Origin: PALSA-610 sp038213435
GTDB lineage: Bacteria > Actinomycetota > Acidimicrobiia > IMCC26256 > PALSA-610
DNA: 64,000 nt
Direction of reading: 5' to 3'
Assembly (NCBI GenBank): GCA_038213435.1
Contig: JBBQTI010000003.1
Span: forward strand, 77,703-141,702
Shown: piece after piece, positions 9,217 to 17,625 of the stretch
Position numbering within the stretch: the first letter of the stretch is position 1
Layout of the letters: every line of letters starts with the position of its first letter
The notes under the pieces: model-generated
Told to the model about the DNA's origin: nothing
The model's input: only the letters and a program-made list of their open reading frames with translations
Databases searched by the model: none
Translations under genes and position numbers: made by a program

Positions 9217-10728
9217 GTGACCGATCGAACCAATAGAGACGCGTGGGAGCCGATCCTCGCGCAGCTCGAGCACCGGCGCGCATCGAGTCGCGAGATGGGC
9301 GGGTCCGAACGCGTCGACCGGCATCACGGACGCGCCAAGCTCGACGCGCGCCAGCGGATCGACGCCCTGTTCGACGCCGGCACCTTCGCGGAGCTCGGCG
9401 CGTTCACGGGCGCCCCCGACGCCCCGGCCGACGCGCTCGTCGCGGGGCTGGGACGCATCGACGGGCGCCCCGTATTGGCCGGCGTCGAAGACTTCACGGT
9501 GCTCGGCGGCTCGATCGGCACCGGCGCGGCCGACAAGCGCTACCGCCTCGCGCAACTCGCGCGTCAGGAGCGGGTGCCGGTCGTGTTCATGCTCGAAGGC
9601 GCCGGCCACCGGCTCACGAACAAGCCGAGCGGGCGCAAGCCCAACGACCTCCAGGCACTCGCCGAGCTGTCGGGCATCGTGCCGATGGTGTGCCTCGTGC
9701 TCGGGCCGTCGGCGGGGCACGGCGCGTTGACCGCGCCCCTGTCGGATTTCGTCGTCATGACTCCCGACTCGCAGCTCTTCAGCGCCGGGCCGCCGCTCGT
9801 GAAGGACGCGATCGGCGAAGACGTGACGAAGGAGGAGCTCGGCGGGCCGCAGGTGCACATCGAGACGTCGGGCGTGGCGCACAACCTCGCCGCCGACGAC
9901 GCCGACGCGATCGCGACCGCGCGGCGCTACCTCTCCTACTTCCCTGCGAACGCGTGGACCGCGCCGCCGGGCGGTGTCGGAGGGCCCGACACCGGTCCGC
10001 GCCGGCTCGACGATCTCCTCGACGTGATCCCGCCGAACCCGCGCCAGCCGTATTCGATGCGCGCCGTCGTCGAGCGCTTGGTCGACGAGGCGTCCTGCTT
10101 CGAGGTGCAGCCGCACTACGGCGCGGCGATCGTCACCGCGCTCGCGCGGCTCGGAGGCCGCAGTGTCGCGATCGTGGCCAACGACCCGAGTGTCCGGGCC
10201 GGCACCGTCGACACCGCGGCCGCGGAGAAGGCCGCGCACTTCCTCGACGTGGCGGGCGCGTTCCACCTGCCGTGCATCCTCCTCGCCGACAACCCCGGGG
10301 TGATGGCAGGCACGCAGGCCGAGCGGACGGGCGCACTGCGGGCCGTCGCGCGTATGTTCGCGTCGCAGCACCGGCTGCGCGGACCGAAGTTGCACGTCAC
10401 GGTCCGCAAGGCGTTCGGGTTCGGCTCGTCGATCATGGGCATGAACCCGTTCGACGGCCAGACCATCTCGCTGACGTTTCCCGCGATCACGCTCGGCGCG
10501 CTCCCGGCGTCGAGCGGCGCCGCCTCCGCGAAGCTCACCGACGACGAGGCGGCCCTCATCGCGGCGGAACAGTCGGCCGCGGCTTTCCGCAGCGCGAGCG
10601 GCATGGGTTACGACGATGTCATCGATCCGCGCGACCTTCGTAACGCGCTGCTGCACGGCATGACGTTGAGCGAGAACCGCGCCTCGGGCCCGTTCCGTCC
10701 GGTACGTCACGTCGGCATCAGCCCCTGA
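9217..10728 (+). CDS. acyl-CoA carboxylase carboxyltransferase (beta) family protein
   Basis: A 503-residue biotin-dependent carboxyltransferase-type protein with two crotonase-like halves, as in propionyl/acetyl-CoA carboxylase beta subunits or methylmalonyl-CoA decarboxylases. The N-terminal half has the DARQRIDALFDAGTFAELG start and GHRLTNKPSGRKPNDL; the C-terminal half has FLDVAGAFHLPCILLADNPG and KAFGFGSSIMGMNPFDGQ. No biotin carboxylase or carrier gene is adjacent, so the partner must be encoded elsewhere. GTG start at 9217, 46 bp after the hydratase gene. Its TGA lies inside the first unit of a 16-bp tandem repeat. Confidence 0.87.
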   Translation: MTDRTNRDAWEPILAQLEHRRASSREMGGSERVDRHHGRAKLDARQRIDALFDAGTFAELGAFTGAPDAPADALVAGLGRIDGRPVLAGVEDFTVLGGSIGTGAADKRYRLAQLARQERVPVVFMLEGAGHRLTNKPSGRKPNDLQALAELSGIVPMVCLVLGPSAGHGALTAPLSDFVVMTPDSQLFSAGPPLVKDAIGEDVTKEELGGPQVHIETSGVAHNLAADDADAIATARRYLSYFPANAWTAPPGGVGGPDTGPRRLDDLLDVIPPNPRQPYSMRAVVERLVDEASCFEVQPHYGAAIVTALARLGGRSVAIVANDPSVRAGTVDTAAAEKAAHFLDVAGAFHLPCILLADNPGVMAGTQAERTGALRAVARMFASQHRLRGPKLHVTVRKAFGFGSSIMGMNPFDGQTISLTFPAITLGALPASSGAASAKLTDDEAALIAAEQSAAAFRSASGMGYDDVIDPRDLRNALLHGMTLSENRASGPFRPVRHVGISP

Positions 10729-10788
10729 GTCAAGGAACTTCTGAGACAAGGAACCCCTGAGACAAGGAACCTCTGAGACAAGGAAACG
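10725..10788 (+). repeat. four 16-bp tandem repeats forming an intergenic translation-initiation region
   Basis: Four head-to-tail copies of CTGAGACAAGGAACCT-like units (10725-10740, 10741-10756, 10757-10772, 10773-10788). The first includes the stop codon of the carboxyltransferase. Each unit carries a Shine-Dalgarno-like AAGGAA, and the last sits just before the ATG at 10790. Confidence 0.9.
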
Positions 10789-10789
10789 G

Positions 10790-11596
10790 ATGTCATTCGT
10801 CGAGATCGACAAGCCCCGCCCGCACGTAGCGCTCGTGACGCTGAACCGTCCGGAGCGCCTGAACGCGATGGCGTTCGATGTGATGATCCCGCTGCGCCAG
10901 GCTCTGGAGACATTGAGTCACGACAACGACGTGCGCATCGTCGTGCTCACCGGCGCCGGCCACGGGTTCTGCTCGGGCGCCGACCTCGAGGATGCCGGCA
11001 TCGTGCCGAACATCGACGGCTTGACCGTCACCTCGATCGCCCGGCGCGCGCTCGAGCTCCTCGACGACGTGATCACCGCGATTCGCAAGGTGCACCAACC
11101 CGTGATCGGCGCGATCAACGGTGCCGCGATCGGCGGCGGGTTCTGCCTGGCGTGCGCGTGCGACATCCGCATCGCGTCCGAGGCCGCGTACTTCCGGGCC
11201 GCGGGGATCAACAACGGCCTCACCGCGAGCGAGCTCGGCATCTCGTACCTGCTCCCGCGCGAAATTGGCTCCGCGCGCGCGTTCGACATCATGCTCACGG
11301 GCCGCGACGTCGACGCCGCGGAGGCGGAGCGCATTGGCCTGGTTTCGCGCGTCGTCACCGGCGAACTGCTGCTGGAGGAGTGCTACTCGGTCGCGGAGCG
11401 CATGATCGGCTTCTCGCGCGTCGGAGTCGAGGTCACCAAGCGCATGCTCTGGTCGAGCCTCGACGCGGCCAGCCTGCACGCACACATGGACCACGAAGGC
11501 ATCGCCCAGCTCTACGTGCGCCTCACCACCCAGAACTTCGAGGAGGCCATCCGCGCCCGCAAGGAAAGCGCTCCCCCGAGTACCGAGACTGAGTGA
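10790..11596 (+). CDS. enoyl-CoA hydratase/isomerase family protein
   Basis: A 268-residue crotonase-fold protein. Oxyanion-hole segments are GHGFCSGADLEDAG and NGAAIGGGFCLACACD. The first classic catalytic Glu is replaced (GGGFCLA instead of GG-x-E-L-A), whereas acids are available in NNGLTASELGISYL, a pattern seen in a recognisable actinobacterial EchA subgroup. The start ATG at 10790 is preceded by AAGGAAACGG, the last of four repeated Shine-Dalgarno-like units. It is the last gene of the LLM/hydratase/carboxyltransferase run and converges on the SRPBCC gene. Confidence 0.87.
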   Translation: MSFVEIDKPRPHVALVTLNRPERLNAMAFDVMIPLRQALETLSHDNDVRIVVLTGAGHGFCSGADLEDAGIVPNIDGLTVTSIARRALELLDDVITAIRKVHQPVIGAINGAAIGGGFCLACACDIRIASEAAYFRAAGINNGLTASELGISYLLPREIGSARAFDIMLTGRDVDAAEAERIGLVSRVVTGELLLEECYSVAERMIGFSRVGVEVTKRMLWSSLDAASLHAHMDHEGIAQLYVRLTTQNFEEAIRARKESAPPSTETE

Positions 11597-11607
11597 GGCC
11601 CGGGTGA

Positions 11608-12081
11608 TCATGGGCCGCCCCGCCTCACCGTCCGGGCGAGGATCCCGAGGGTGGCCCGGAGCGCACCCTCGGATATGACGGGGAAGATGCCCGCTTCTTT
11701 CCACACGGGATCGATCGACGACCAGTCGTAGTACGAGGTGACAAGTGTGCCGCCGTCGACCGGCGCGAGCGTGTATCCGTAGACGTGGCCGATCGGCGGG
11801 CGGATCTGGCCGAGGATCGTCCACGCGATCTCGCGGTCGGGAACGAGTGTGGTGATGGTGACGGTCACGTCGTAGCGGCCCATCGGGAAGTCGTTCAGGG
11901 CCTCGCGGTCCATGTGCACGACGAAGCTGTCGCCCACCGCGGCCACGGGCTCGCCCGTGGCGTCCATCAGCATGCCGGAGCTGTCGATCGCCACATGTCC
12001 GTGCGGATCGCACAGCACCCGGAAGACCGCCGCCGGCTCGGCCTCGATGGTCCGCTGCACTTCCAGCCGCTCGGTCGTCAT
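11608..12081 (-). CDS. SRPBCC family protein (START/Bet v1-like)
   Basis: A 157-residue protein with the polyketide-cyclase/SRPBCC pattern: an N-terminal strand EVQRTIEAEPAAVFRVLCDP, the central strands RYDVTVTITTLVPDREIAWT, and a C-terminal helix region (ISEGALRATLGILARTV). Members bind hydrophobic ligands; no specific ligand or catalytic residue is evident. ATG at 12081. It is followed upstream on the same strand by a cupin gene 21 bp away, so the two are probably co-transcribed. Confidence 0.8.
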   Translation of the reverse strand: MTTERLEVQRTIEAEPAAVFRVLCDPHGHVAIDSSGMLMDATGEPVAAVGDSFVVHMDREALNDFPMGRYDVTVTITTLVPDREIAWTILGQIRPPIGHVYGYTLAPVDGGTLVTSYYDWSSIDPVWKEAGIFPVISEGALRATLGILARTVRRGGP

Positions 12082-12102
12082 CTGCGCATCCTGCCACTGT
12101 CG

Positions 12103-12483
12103 TCAAAGCGGTCGGTGCTTGCCTGCCGGTCCCGGTGTGATGTGTACGAGCCGGCTCGGCTCACGGACGTCGACCCGGTGCCACACGCCTCTCGGCACGA
12201 GGATCGCCTGGCCCGGTTGCAGCGACTCGACGCGTTCCGCGCCGACGGTCGCCTCGTCGCCGCCGTCTTCGGTGATGACGTCGATGCGTCCCGAGACGAG
12301 ATAGAGCAGCTCGTCGCCATCGGGGTGCATCTCGCCGCGATGCGGTGCGTTGCTCGTCATGAGAGGCGCACCGACCGTGAAACCGTCGACCCGCACGGGC
12401 CCGCCCGGTTGCGGTTGGACGACCTCTGACGAACCATCACGAAGCAGGGCCGCAACCGCAGCGTCCAACTCGAACGAAGGCAT
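12103..12483 (-). CDS. cupin domain-containing protein
   Basis: A 126-residue single-domain cupin. Metal-binding motif 1 reads APHRGEMHPDGDELLYLVSG (H...H-x(3-4)-E pattern) and motif 2 reads PGQAILVPRGVWHRVDV (P-G-x(5-6)-H). Length fits a small double-stranded beta-helix protein. ATG at 12483 is 6 bp from the stop of the phosphotransferase gene, suggesting one operon for 13593 to 11608. Function (sensor, isomerase or dioxygenase-like) cannot be told from sequence alone. Confidence 0.82.
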   Translation of the reverse strand: MPSFELDAAVAALLRDGSSEVVQPQPGGPVRVDGFTVGAPLMTSNAPHRGEMHPDGDELLYLVSGRIDVITEDGGDEATVGAERVESLQPGQAILVPRGVWHRVDVREPSRLVHITPGPAGKHRPL

Positions 12484-12489
12484 CTGTTC

Positions 12490-13593
12490 CTACGACCAGT
12501 ACGTCCCGGCGAGCATCGCCTCGAGCAGGCTGCGGAACATGATGAGGTCGTCGGGGTCGGCGGGCTCCTCCATCGTGCCGTACGCGATACCCCGCTTGCT
12601 CGTGCGAATCGAGACGATCGCGAACCGCAGCGCGGCGAACACCTCGAACCAGTCGAGGTTCCTGGCCGCGTGCCCGCTCAGCGTCTCGTACTCGGCGATG
12701 ACCGAGTCGCGCTGCATGAAGTCGGTCATCCCCGGCAGCCCGAATCCCACCGCCATGTCGTGGAAGAACTCGTGCAGGAAGATCATCCACGCGAGGTCGA
12801 CCTCGCGCGGGCCCACGGTCGCCATCTCCCAGTCGAGCACGGCGATCGGCGTGAAGTCGCGGTACAAGATGTTGCCGACCCGCGCGTCGCCCCAGTTGAA
12901 CACCGTTTCGCCCTCGTCGGGCCAGTGCGCGTCGAGCCACGCGAATGTCGCGTCGATCAACGGGTACGAGGCGCCCTCGCGCGCCCAGTCGTAATACCAG
13001 CGCTCGTGCCCGACCTGCTGACGCAGCGCGGTCGATCCGTGTTGCGGCCGCGCCAGGAACGAGAGGTCAGCGTTCGCGGGCGTGATCTCGTGCACCTTCT
13101 TCAGTACCTCGAGCGTGCGGGTCTGCATCGCGGCCCGCGTCTCCGGCGGCGCGTCGGCGACCCAGCCGCCGAACACGTACGGCGGGATATCGGGCGGCGC
13201 CTCGCCGTCGATCCGGCGCATCACGAGGAACGGGGTGCCGAGCCATTGCGGGTCGAGCTCGACCCAGCGGACGTCGGGCGCAGGAACATCGGTGCGAGTC
13301 CGGACGAGGTTCATGCACTTGGCCTGCAGCTCGATGTCGTACTCGGGGAACACGGGGTACACGTCGGGCATCGGCGCGAGCCGCGCCGCGTAACGCTCGC
13401 GCTCGCCGCCGAGCGTCATCTCGAAGAGCACCGTCTCGCTCGACATTCCGTTGCCGGGAGACGACGCGCTCGAAACCCCCGCATCCGCTCCGAGCGTCGC
13501 CCGCGCCCAATTCTCGACGGCCGGTCCGACCTCGTCGAGGTCGCGTCGCCACGGCGTGTCCAACTCCATCGCTTTTTCTTGCTCAGGCGGCAT
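12490..13593 (-). CDS. phosphotransferase family protein (aminoglycoside phosphotransferase/kinase fold)
   Basis: About 367 residues of the APH/choline-kinase fold group common in lipid-degrading actinobacteria. The catalytic loop reads FNWGDARVGNILYRDF (His of the usual HGD replaced by Trp-Gly-Asp) and the metal-binding segment reads AVLDWEMATVGPREVDLAWM. The N-lobe includes FEMTLGGERERYAARLAP and PFLVMRRIDGEAP. I prefer the ATG at 13593; the frame is open 18 codons further, but that extension reads MFARMFVRMFVR and is encoded by a degenerate tandem repeat. A second ATG at 13569 (MELDTPW) is also possible. Substrate unknown. Confidence 0.8.
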   Translation of the reverse strand: MPPEQEKAMELDTPWRRDLDEVGPAVENWARATLGADAGVSSASSPGNGMSSETVLFEMTLGGERERYAARLAPMPDVYPVFPEYDIELQAKCMNLVRTRTDVPAPDVRWVELDPQWLGTPFLVMRRIDGEAPPDIPPYVFGGWVADAPPETRAAMQTRTLEVLKKVHEITPANADLSFLARPQHGSTALRQQVGHERWYYDWAREGASYPLIDATFAWLDAHWPDEGETVFNWGDARVGNILYRDFTPIAVLDWEMATVGPREVDLAWMIFLHEFFHDMAVGFGLPGMTDFMQRDSVIAEYETLSGHAARNLDWFEVFAALRFAIVSIRTSKRGIAYGTMEEPADPDDLIMFRSLLEAMLAGTYWS

Positions 13594-13598
13594 CGTCA

Positions 13599-13655
13599 CA
13601 TCCTGACAACATCTGACAAACATCCTGACGAACATCCTGGCGAACATCTTGTCAC
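13599..13655 (-). repeat. degenerate 11-12-bp tandem repeat at the start of the phosphotransferase gene
   Basis: On the plus strand about five units of CATCCTGACGAA-like sequence (13599, 13610, 13621, 13633, 13645). On the coding strand each unit carries an ATG preceded by AGG, so the block multiplies potential start codons just upstream of the preferred ATG at 13593. Confidence 0.8.
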
Positions 13656-13659
13656 CGGA

Positions 13660-14430
13660 TCACCCGCGCGGTGTCGGGTAATCGTCGGGTCGAACGGCCG
13701 CGTCGGTCCCGCCGTCGGCGAACACCACCGACCCGCAGAAGAAGCCCGCGTCGGGAGAGAGGAGATACGCGAGCAGGCTCGCGATCTCGGAAGGCAGGCC
13801 GGGACGACCGATCGGCACGGGGAACGTGTCGGGGATGCTGAAGATGAACTCGAGGTCGTCCTTCGTCATCGGGGTCTCGATCACCCCCGGTGCGACGGCG
13901 TTGAGCCGGACGCCCGCGCCGATCCAGTCCGGCTGCGGCGCGTGGTGACGGACCCAGCGCGCGAGCGCGAGCTTGGAAGCGGGGTACGCGAACACACCCG
14001 GGGCGCGGCTCATCGCCGCGAGCGCCTGCGCTTCGTCACCCGCCAAGATCACGTCGACGAGGTCGGTCGGCAGCCCGGGAGTCGTCGTCGTCGCGTTCGA
14101 GCTGATCGCGACGGCGGATGCGTCGGTGCCCTGCACGAGGAGCGGTCGCAGCCCGTCCAACGACGCGATCGCACCGAAGTAGTTGATCGCGACCACGAGC
14201 GGCTGATCGCCCATGATGCCCGCGCCCGCAACGAGCCCGTCGAGCACGCCGCCGCAGAGCTCGGTGACGGCCGCGACCATCGCGTCACGCCCGGCCGGTG
14301 TCGAGAGGTCGGCGATCACCTCCGCGTCGCGCACGTCGACGCCGATGACGCGCGCGCCGCCGTCCTCCAGCCGGGCGCGGGTCGCGGCACCGATGCCGCC
14401 CGCGGAGCCGGTGACGCAGACCGTGCGCAC
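13660..14430 (-). CDS. SDR family oxidoreductase (3-alpha-hydroxysteroid-dehydrogenase-like)
   Basis: A 256-residue short-chain dehydrogenase. The nucleotide-binding motif is TGSAGGIGAATRARL at the N-terminus and the catalytic Tyr-Lys pair is FAYPASKLALARW (about residues 148-160), preceded by Ser in AVAISSNATTT. The C-terminal substrate region RLNAVAPGVIETPM is normal. NAAG-like motif is replaced by VAGAGIMG, typical of the 3-alpha-HSD/carbonyl-reductase branch. The GTG start at 14430 abuts the TGA of the acyl-CoA synthetase at 14431, so the two are translationally coupled; a role in sterol or terpenoid side-chain catabolism is possible but inferred. Confidence 0.87.
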   Translation of the reverse strand: MRTVCVTGSAGGIGAATRARLEDGGARVIGVDVRDAEVIADLSTPAGRDAMVAAVTELCGGVLDGLVAGAGIMGDQPLVVAINYFGAIASLDGLRPLLVQGTDASAVAISSNATTTTPGLPTDLVDVILAGDEAQALAAMSRAPGVFAYPASKLALARWVRHHAPQPDWIGAGVRLNAVAPGVIETPMTKDDLEFIFSIPDTFPVPIGRPGLPSEIASLLAYLLSPDAGFFCGSVVFADGGTDAAVRPDDYPTPRG

Positions 14431-15996
14431 TCAGTGAACCTGCCTCTCGGTGCTCCCCCAGTACTGCGCGCGCAGCGCCTTCTTGTCGGGCTTGCCGAGC
14501 GGGCTCAACGGGATCGCGTCGGCGAACTCGACCGACTTGGGCGCGTGGTGGGCGCCTTTGTGCTCCTTGACCAGCGCGATCAGCTCGTCGGGCGCAACCG
14601 TCGCGTCGGGTCGCAGCACGACAATCGCCTTGACGGCCTCGCCCCATTTTTCGTCGGGCACTCCGATGACTGCGCATTGAGAGACCGCGGGATGTCGCGC
14701 GAGCACGTCCTCGATCTCTCGCGGAAATAGGTTGAAGCCCCCGCTCACGATCATGTCCTTCTTGCGGTCGACGATCGTGTAGAAGCCGTGGGCGTCCTCG
14801 CGCGCGATGTCGCCGGTGTGCAGCCAGCCACCCTGCAGCGCCGCTTCCGTCTCGGCCGGCTTCTTCCAGTAACCCGCCATCACGAGTGGACCCTGCACGC
14901 AGATCTCACCGGGTTCGCCGCGCGTCACCTCGTTCAGGTCTTCGTCGAGCAGTCGGACCCGCACCCATGGTGTCGGGCGGCCACAAGTTGCGAGCCGGTC
15001 GAGGTCGTTCACGTCGTGATCTTCCTTCTTCAGCGACGTGATGGCCATCGGGCACTCGGCCTGCCCGTAGTACTGGAAGAAGATCGGGCCGAGGCGCGTG
15101 ATCGCCTCCTGCAATCGGGTCGGCGAGCACGCGGCTGCGCCGTAATAGACGGTACGCAGGCTCGACACATCGGTGCGATCGAGCTGCGGATGATCGAGCA
15201 GGACGTACAGCATCGTCGGCACGAGCATCGTCGCGGTGATGCGGTACTTCGCGATCGTCTCGAGGAAGAGTCCGGGCTCGAAGTGCGGCAGCACGACGAT
15301 CGAGCCGCCGGTCAGCAACGTCGGGATGAAGAACGCTGCACCCGCATGCGAGAGCGGCGTGCATATGAGGAAGCGCGTGTCCTCCGGCCATTCCCATTCC
15401 GCCATCTGGATCATCGTCATCGTCGCACCGCTGCGGTACGTGCCCATCACACCCTTGGGCTTGCCGGTGGTGCCGCCGGTGTACGCGAGCCCGGCGACAT
15501 CTTCGGGTTGCACGTCGGGTGCAACGAGCCGTCGAGGCGAGAACGTCGACGCGAGCGTGAGGAGATCTTCACCGACCTCGCACGGACCGAACGAGAGCAG
15601 CCGCTTCAATCCCGGACAGCGCTCCTGTAGTTGTTGCGCGCGCTCGGCGAAAGTCGGATCGAACACGAGGGTCTCGAGCTCGGCGTCGTCGATCACGTAC
15701 GCGTGATCGTCGACCGAACCGAGCGGGTGCAACGCGCTGGCGCGGCACCCGGTCACCATGTTTGCCCCGAGCGTGAACAGCACCTCGGGTCGGTTGGGCG
15801 ACAGGATCGCGACCGGGCTTCCCTTCGTCAGCCCCTGCGCGGCGTACGCCTGCGCGTAGCAACTCATCTGCGCCGCGACCTCCCGCCCGGTGAGTACCTG
15901 ATCACCGAGATAGACGGCGGGCCGATCGGGATGGCGGTTCAGCGCCGCGACCAACAGATCGGGAAGGAACATGGCCTTGTGCAGGTCGTCGGTCAC
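14431..15996 (-). CDS. acyl-CoA synthetase (AMP-binding)
   Basis: A 521-residue ANL-superfamily ligase. Motifs in order: AYTGGTTGKPKGVMG (P-loop-like), FQYYGQAECPMAI, the hinge and Asp of GGWLHTGDIAREDAHGFY followed by DRKKDMIVSGGFNLFP, and the catalytic lysine region PLSPLGKPDKKALR. GTG at 15996 was chosen because residues before it (MPSTRCRV...) read as non-coding arginine-rich sequence and overlap the divergent TIGR03086 gene. It is coupled to the SDR gene downstream. Confidence 0.88.
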   Translation of the reverse strand: MTDDLHKAMFLPDLLVAALNRHPDRPAVYLGDQVLTGREVAAQMSCYAQAYAAQGLTKGSPVAILSPNRPEVLFTLGANMVTGCRASALHPLGSVDDHAYVIDDAELETLVFDPTFAERAQQLQERCPGLKRLLSFGPCEVGEDLLTLASTFSPRRLVAPDVQPEDVAGLAYTGGTTGKPKGVMGTYRSGATMTMIQMAEWEWPEDTRFLICTPLSHAGAAFFIPTLLTGGSIVVLPHFEPGLFLETIAKYRITATMLVPTMLYVLLDHPQLDRTDVSSLRTVYYGAAACSPTRLQEAITRLGPIFFQYYGQAECPMAITSLKKEDHDVNDLDRLATCGRPTPWVRVRLLDEDLNEVTRGEPGEICVQGPLVMAGYWKKPAETEAALQGGWLHTGDIAREDAHGFYTIVDRKKDMIVSGGFNLFPREIEDVLARHPAVSQCAVIGVPDEKWGEAVKAIVVLRPDATVAPDELIALVKEHKGAHHAPKSVEFADAIPLSPLGKPDKKALRAQYWGSTERQVH

Positions 15997-16064
15997 GGCG
16001 TGTGTCCTACCGCCTCGCGTGCGCCGCGGTCCAACGGAGGTTGTGCGGCATTTCCGGGTCGTGG

Positions 16065-16628
16065 ATGATCGAGGGCGTGGACGAGCTCGTCGAGCGTCAT
16101 CGCCGGGCGTGCGACGGGCTTTCGCGGGTCGCGCACGCAGTGCCCCCGGGGTCGTGGTGGGCACCAACACCCTGCACCGAGTGGACGGCACGCGACGTCG
16201 TCGAGCACGTCATCGGCTTTCACGAGTTCCTGCTGCTGCGACCGCTCGGCGTGCGCGCGCAACGCCCGCGCGACGACGCCGCCGCGCGTTGGGACGCGAC
16301 GTCGGTCGCGCTGTTCACCGCGCTCGCGGCCGATGGCGTGCTCGATCGCGCGACCGAGCTCCCGGGCGGAGGCAACAGCACCCCGCGCGCGATGATCGGC
16401 GCGCTCACGACCGACGTTCTGGTGCACACCTGGGACCTCGCACGCGCCGCCCGGGCTCCCGCCGCGCTCGACGAGGAGTTGTGCGCCCGGGGCCACACTG
16501 CTCTTCGCGAGTCCGAGTTCCGGCGCGACCCGGCGATGTTCGGCCCCGAGGTCGCGATTGGTGAGCACGCGTCGGCCGCCGACCGGCTCGTCGCGTTCTA
16601 CGGCCGCGACCCGGGATGGGAGCCGTAG
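16065..16628 (+). CDS. TIGR03086-family (mycothiol/DinB-like) metal-binding protein
   Basis: A 187-residue protein with the hallmark PTPCTEWTARDVVEHVIGFH near the N-terminus and TTDVLVHTWDLARA in the second half, as in actinobacterial maleylpyruvate-isomerase/DinB-like proteins that bind a divalent metal and often mycothiol. ATG at 16065 (MIEGVDELV) is preferred over the longer open frame from 16002, whose extra residues are not family-like. Its 3' end overlaps the convergent WYL-regulator gene by 31 bp. A second copy of the family is at 17626. Confidence 0.82.
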   Translation: MIEGVDELVERHRRACDGLSRVAHAVPPGSWWAPTPCTEWTARDVVEHVIGFHEFLLLRPLGVRAQRPRDDAAARWDATSVALFTALAADGVLDRATELPGGGNSTPRAMIGALTTDVLVHTWDLARAARAPAALDEELCARGHTALRESEFRRDPAMFGPEVAIGEHASAADRLVAFYGRDPGWEP

Positions 16629-17563
16629 GTCGCGACCAGCTCGTCGGCTATACGACCCAGCTCGGCTCGCAGCTCGACCGGTTCCAGAACCTCGACGCGG
16701 GCGCCGAATCCGGCGAGTTGTCCGGCGAGCGCGCCGACACTCGGGCCCGCGACCTCGACGTCGATCCGGCCATCGGGTCGCGCCGGTCCGACGCGCACCT
16801 TCGTATCGAAGACCCAACGCAGGAGCGGCACAACAGTGAGGTCCGCGGCGGCGAGCACCCGGACCGGCGCGCGGAGCTGGTCGACCTCCGCGGTGATGAG
16901 CCGCCACGCCTCGGCGAGATCGAATCCCTCGGGACGCATCACCTTCTCGCCGGTGCGCTCAAGCGAGGCAACCCGGTCGACGCGGAAGGTGCGCAACCCC
17001 GCGTCGGTATCAGCGACCAGATACCAGACGCTCCCCTTGGCGGCGAGCCCCAAGGGATGCACCACCCGTGTCGTCGAGGCGCGATCGCGCGCGACATAAC
17101 CGAGCTCGAGTTGTTCGCCTTCGATCACCGCGTGTTGCAACGCGTCGAGATGTTGAGGCGGCGGTCGGGTCGGGGTCGCGCGGCCCCACTCGTTCGGATC
17201 GACGACGACGGCCGTCGACGCAGCCTGCGCGTCGGCGCGGAACGGCTCGGGCAACGCACGCACGAGCTTGCGCAGCGCGGCCTTGAGCTCCGGCGTGGCC
17301 GGCGACGGTCCGGCGACGAGGAAAAGGGCGCGGGCCTCGGCCGCGTTCAGCCCGCTGAGGTCGGTGCGCGCGCCGCCGAGGAGCTGCCAACCGCCGTTGC
17401 GGCCCGGCTGCGAGTACACCGGCAGCCCGGCAAGAGCCAGCGCGTCGAGGTCGCGGCGTGCGGTGCGCTCGGAGATCTCGAGCTCGGCCGCGACCTCGGC
17501 CGCGGTCACCCGACCACGAGTCTGGAGGAGCATCAGGACGGCGACGAGGCGGTCTGCTCGCAT
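16598..17563 (-). CDS. WYL domain-containing transcriptional regulator (YafY-like)
   Basis: A 321-residue regulator. Residues 1-60 are a winged HTH (RVTAAEVAAELEISERTARR followed by DLDALALAGLPVYSQPGRNG), a linker region LNAAEARALFLVAGP follows, and a WYL domain occupies roughly residues 150-240 with the signature GSVWYLVADTDAGLRTFRVD. WYL domains sense ligands such as nucleic acid fragments or small molecules. It is divergent from the TIGR03086 gene at 17626, with about 62 bp between starts, so it probably controls that gene and itself. Confidence 0.88.
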   Translation of the reverse strand: MRADRLVAVLMLLQTRGRVTAAEVAAELEISERTARRDLDALALAGLPVYSQPGRNGGWQLLGGARTDLSGLNAAEARALFLVAGPSPATPELKAALRKLVRALPEPFRADAQAASTAVVVDPNEWGRATPTRPPPQHLDALQHAVIEGEQLELGYVARDRASTTRVVHPLGLAAKGSVWYLVADTDAGLRTFRVDRVASLERTGEKVMRPEGFDLAEAWRLITAEVDQLRAPVRVLAAADLTVVPLLRWVFDTKVRVGPARPDGRIDVEVAGPSVGALAGQLAGFGARVEVLEPVELRAELGRIADELVATYGSHPGSRP

Positions 17564-17625
17564 CGACGCATCATTTCAGGAGAACCGGTCAGGAGATGGC
17601 CACTTTAGGGGCGCATCATCTCGGC

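Noticed and set aside
10725..10788. CRISPR-like or regulatory-protein binding array
   Set aside because: Units are directly adjacent with no spacers and coincide with a stop codon and Shine-Dalgarno sites.
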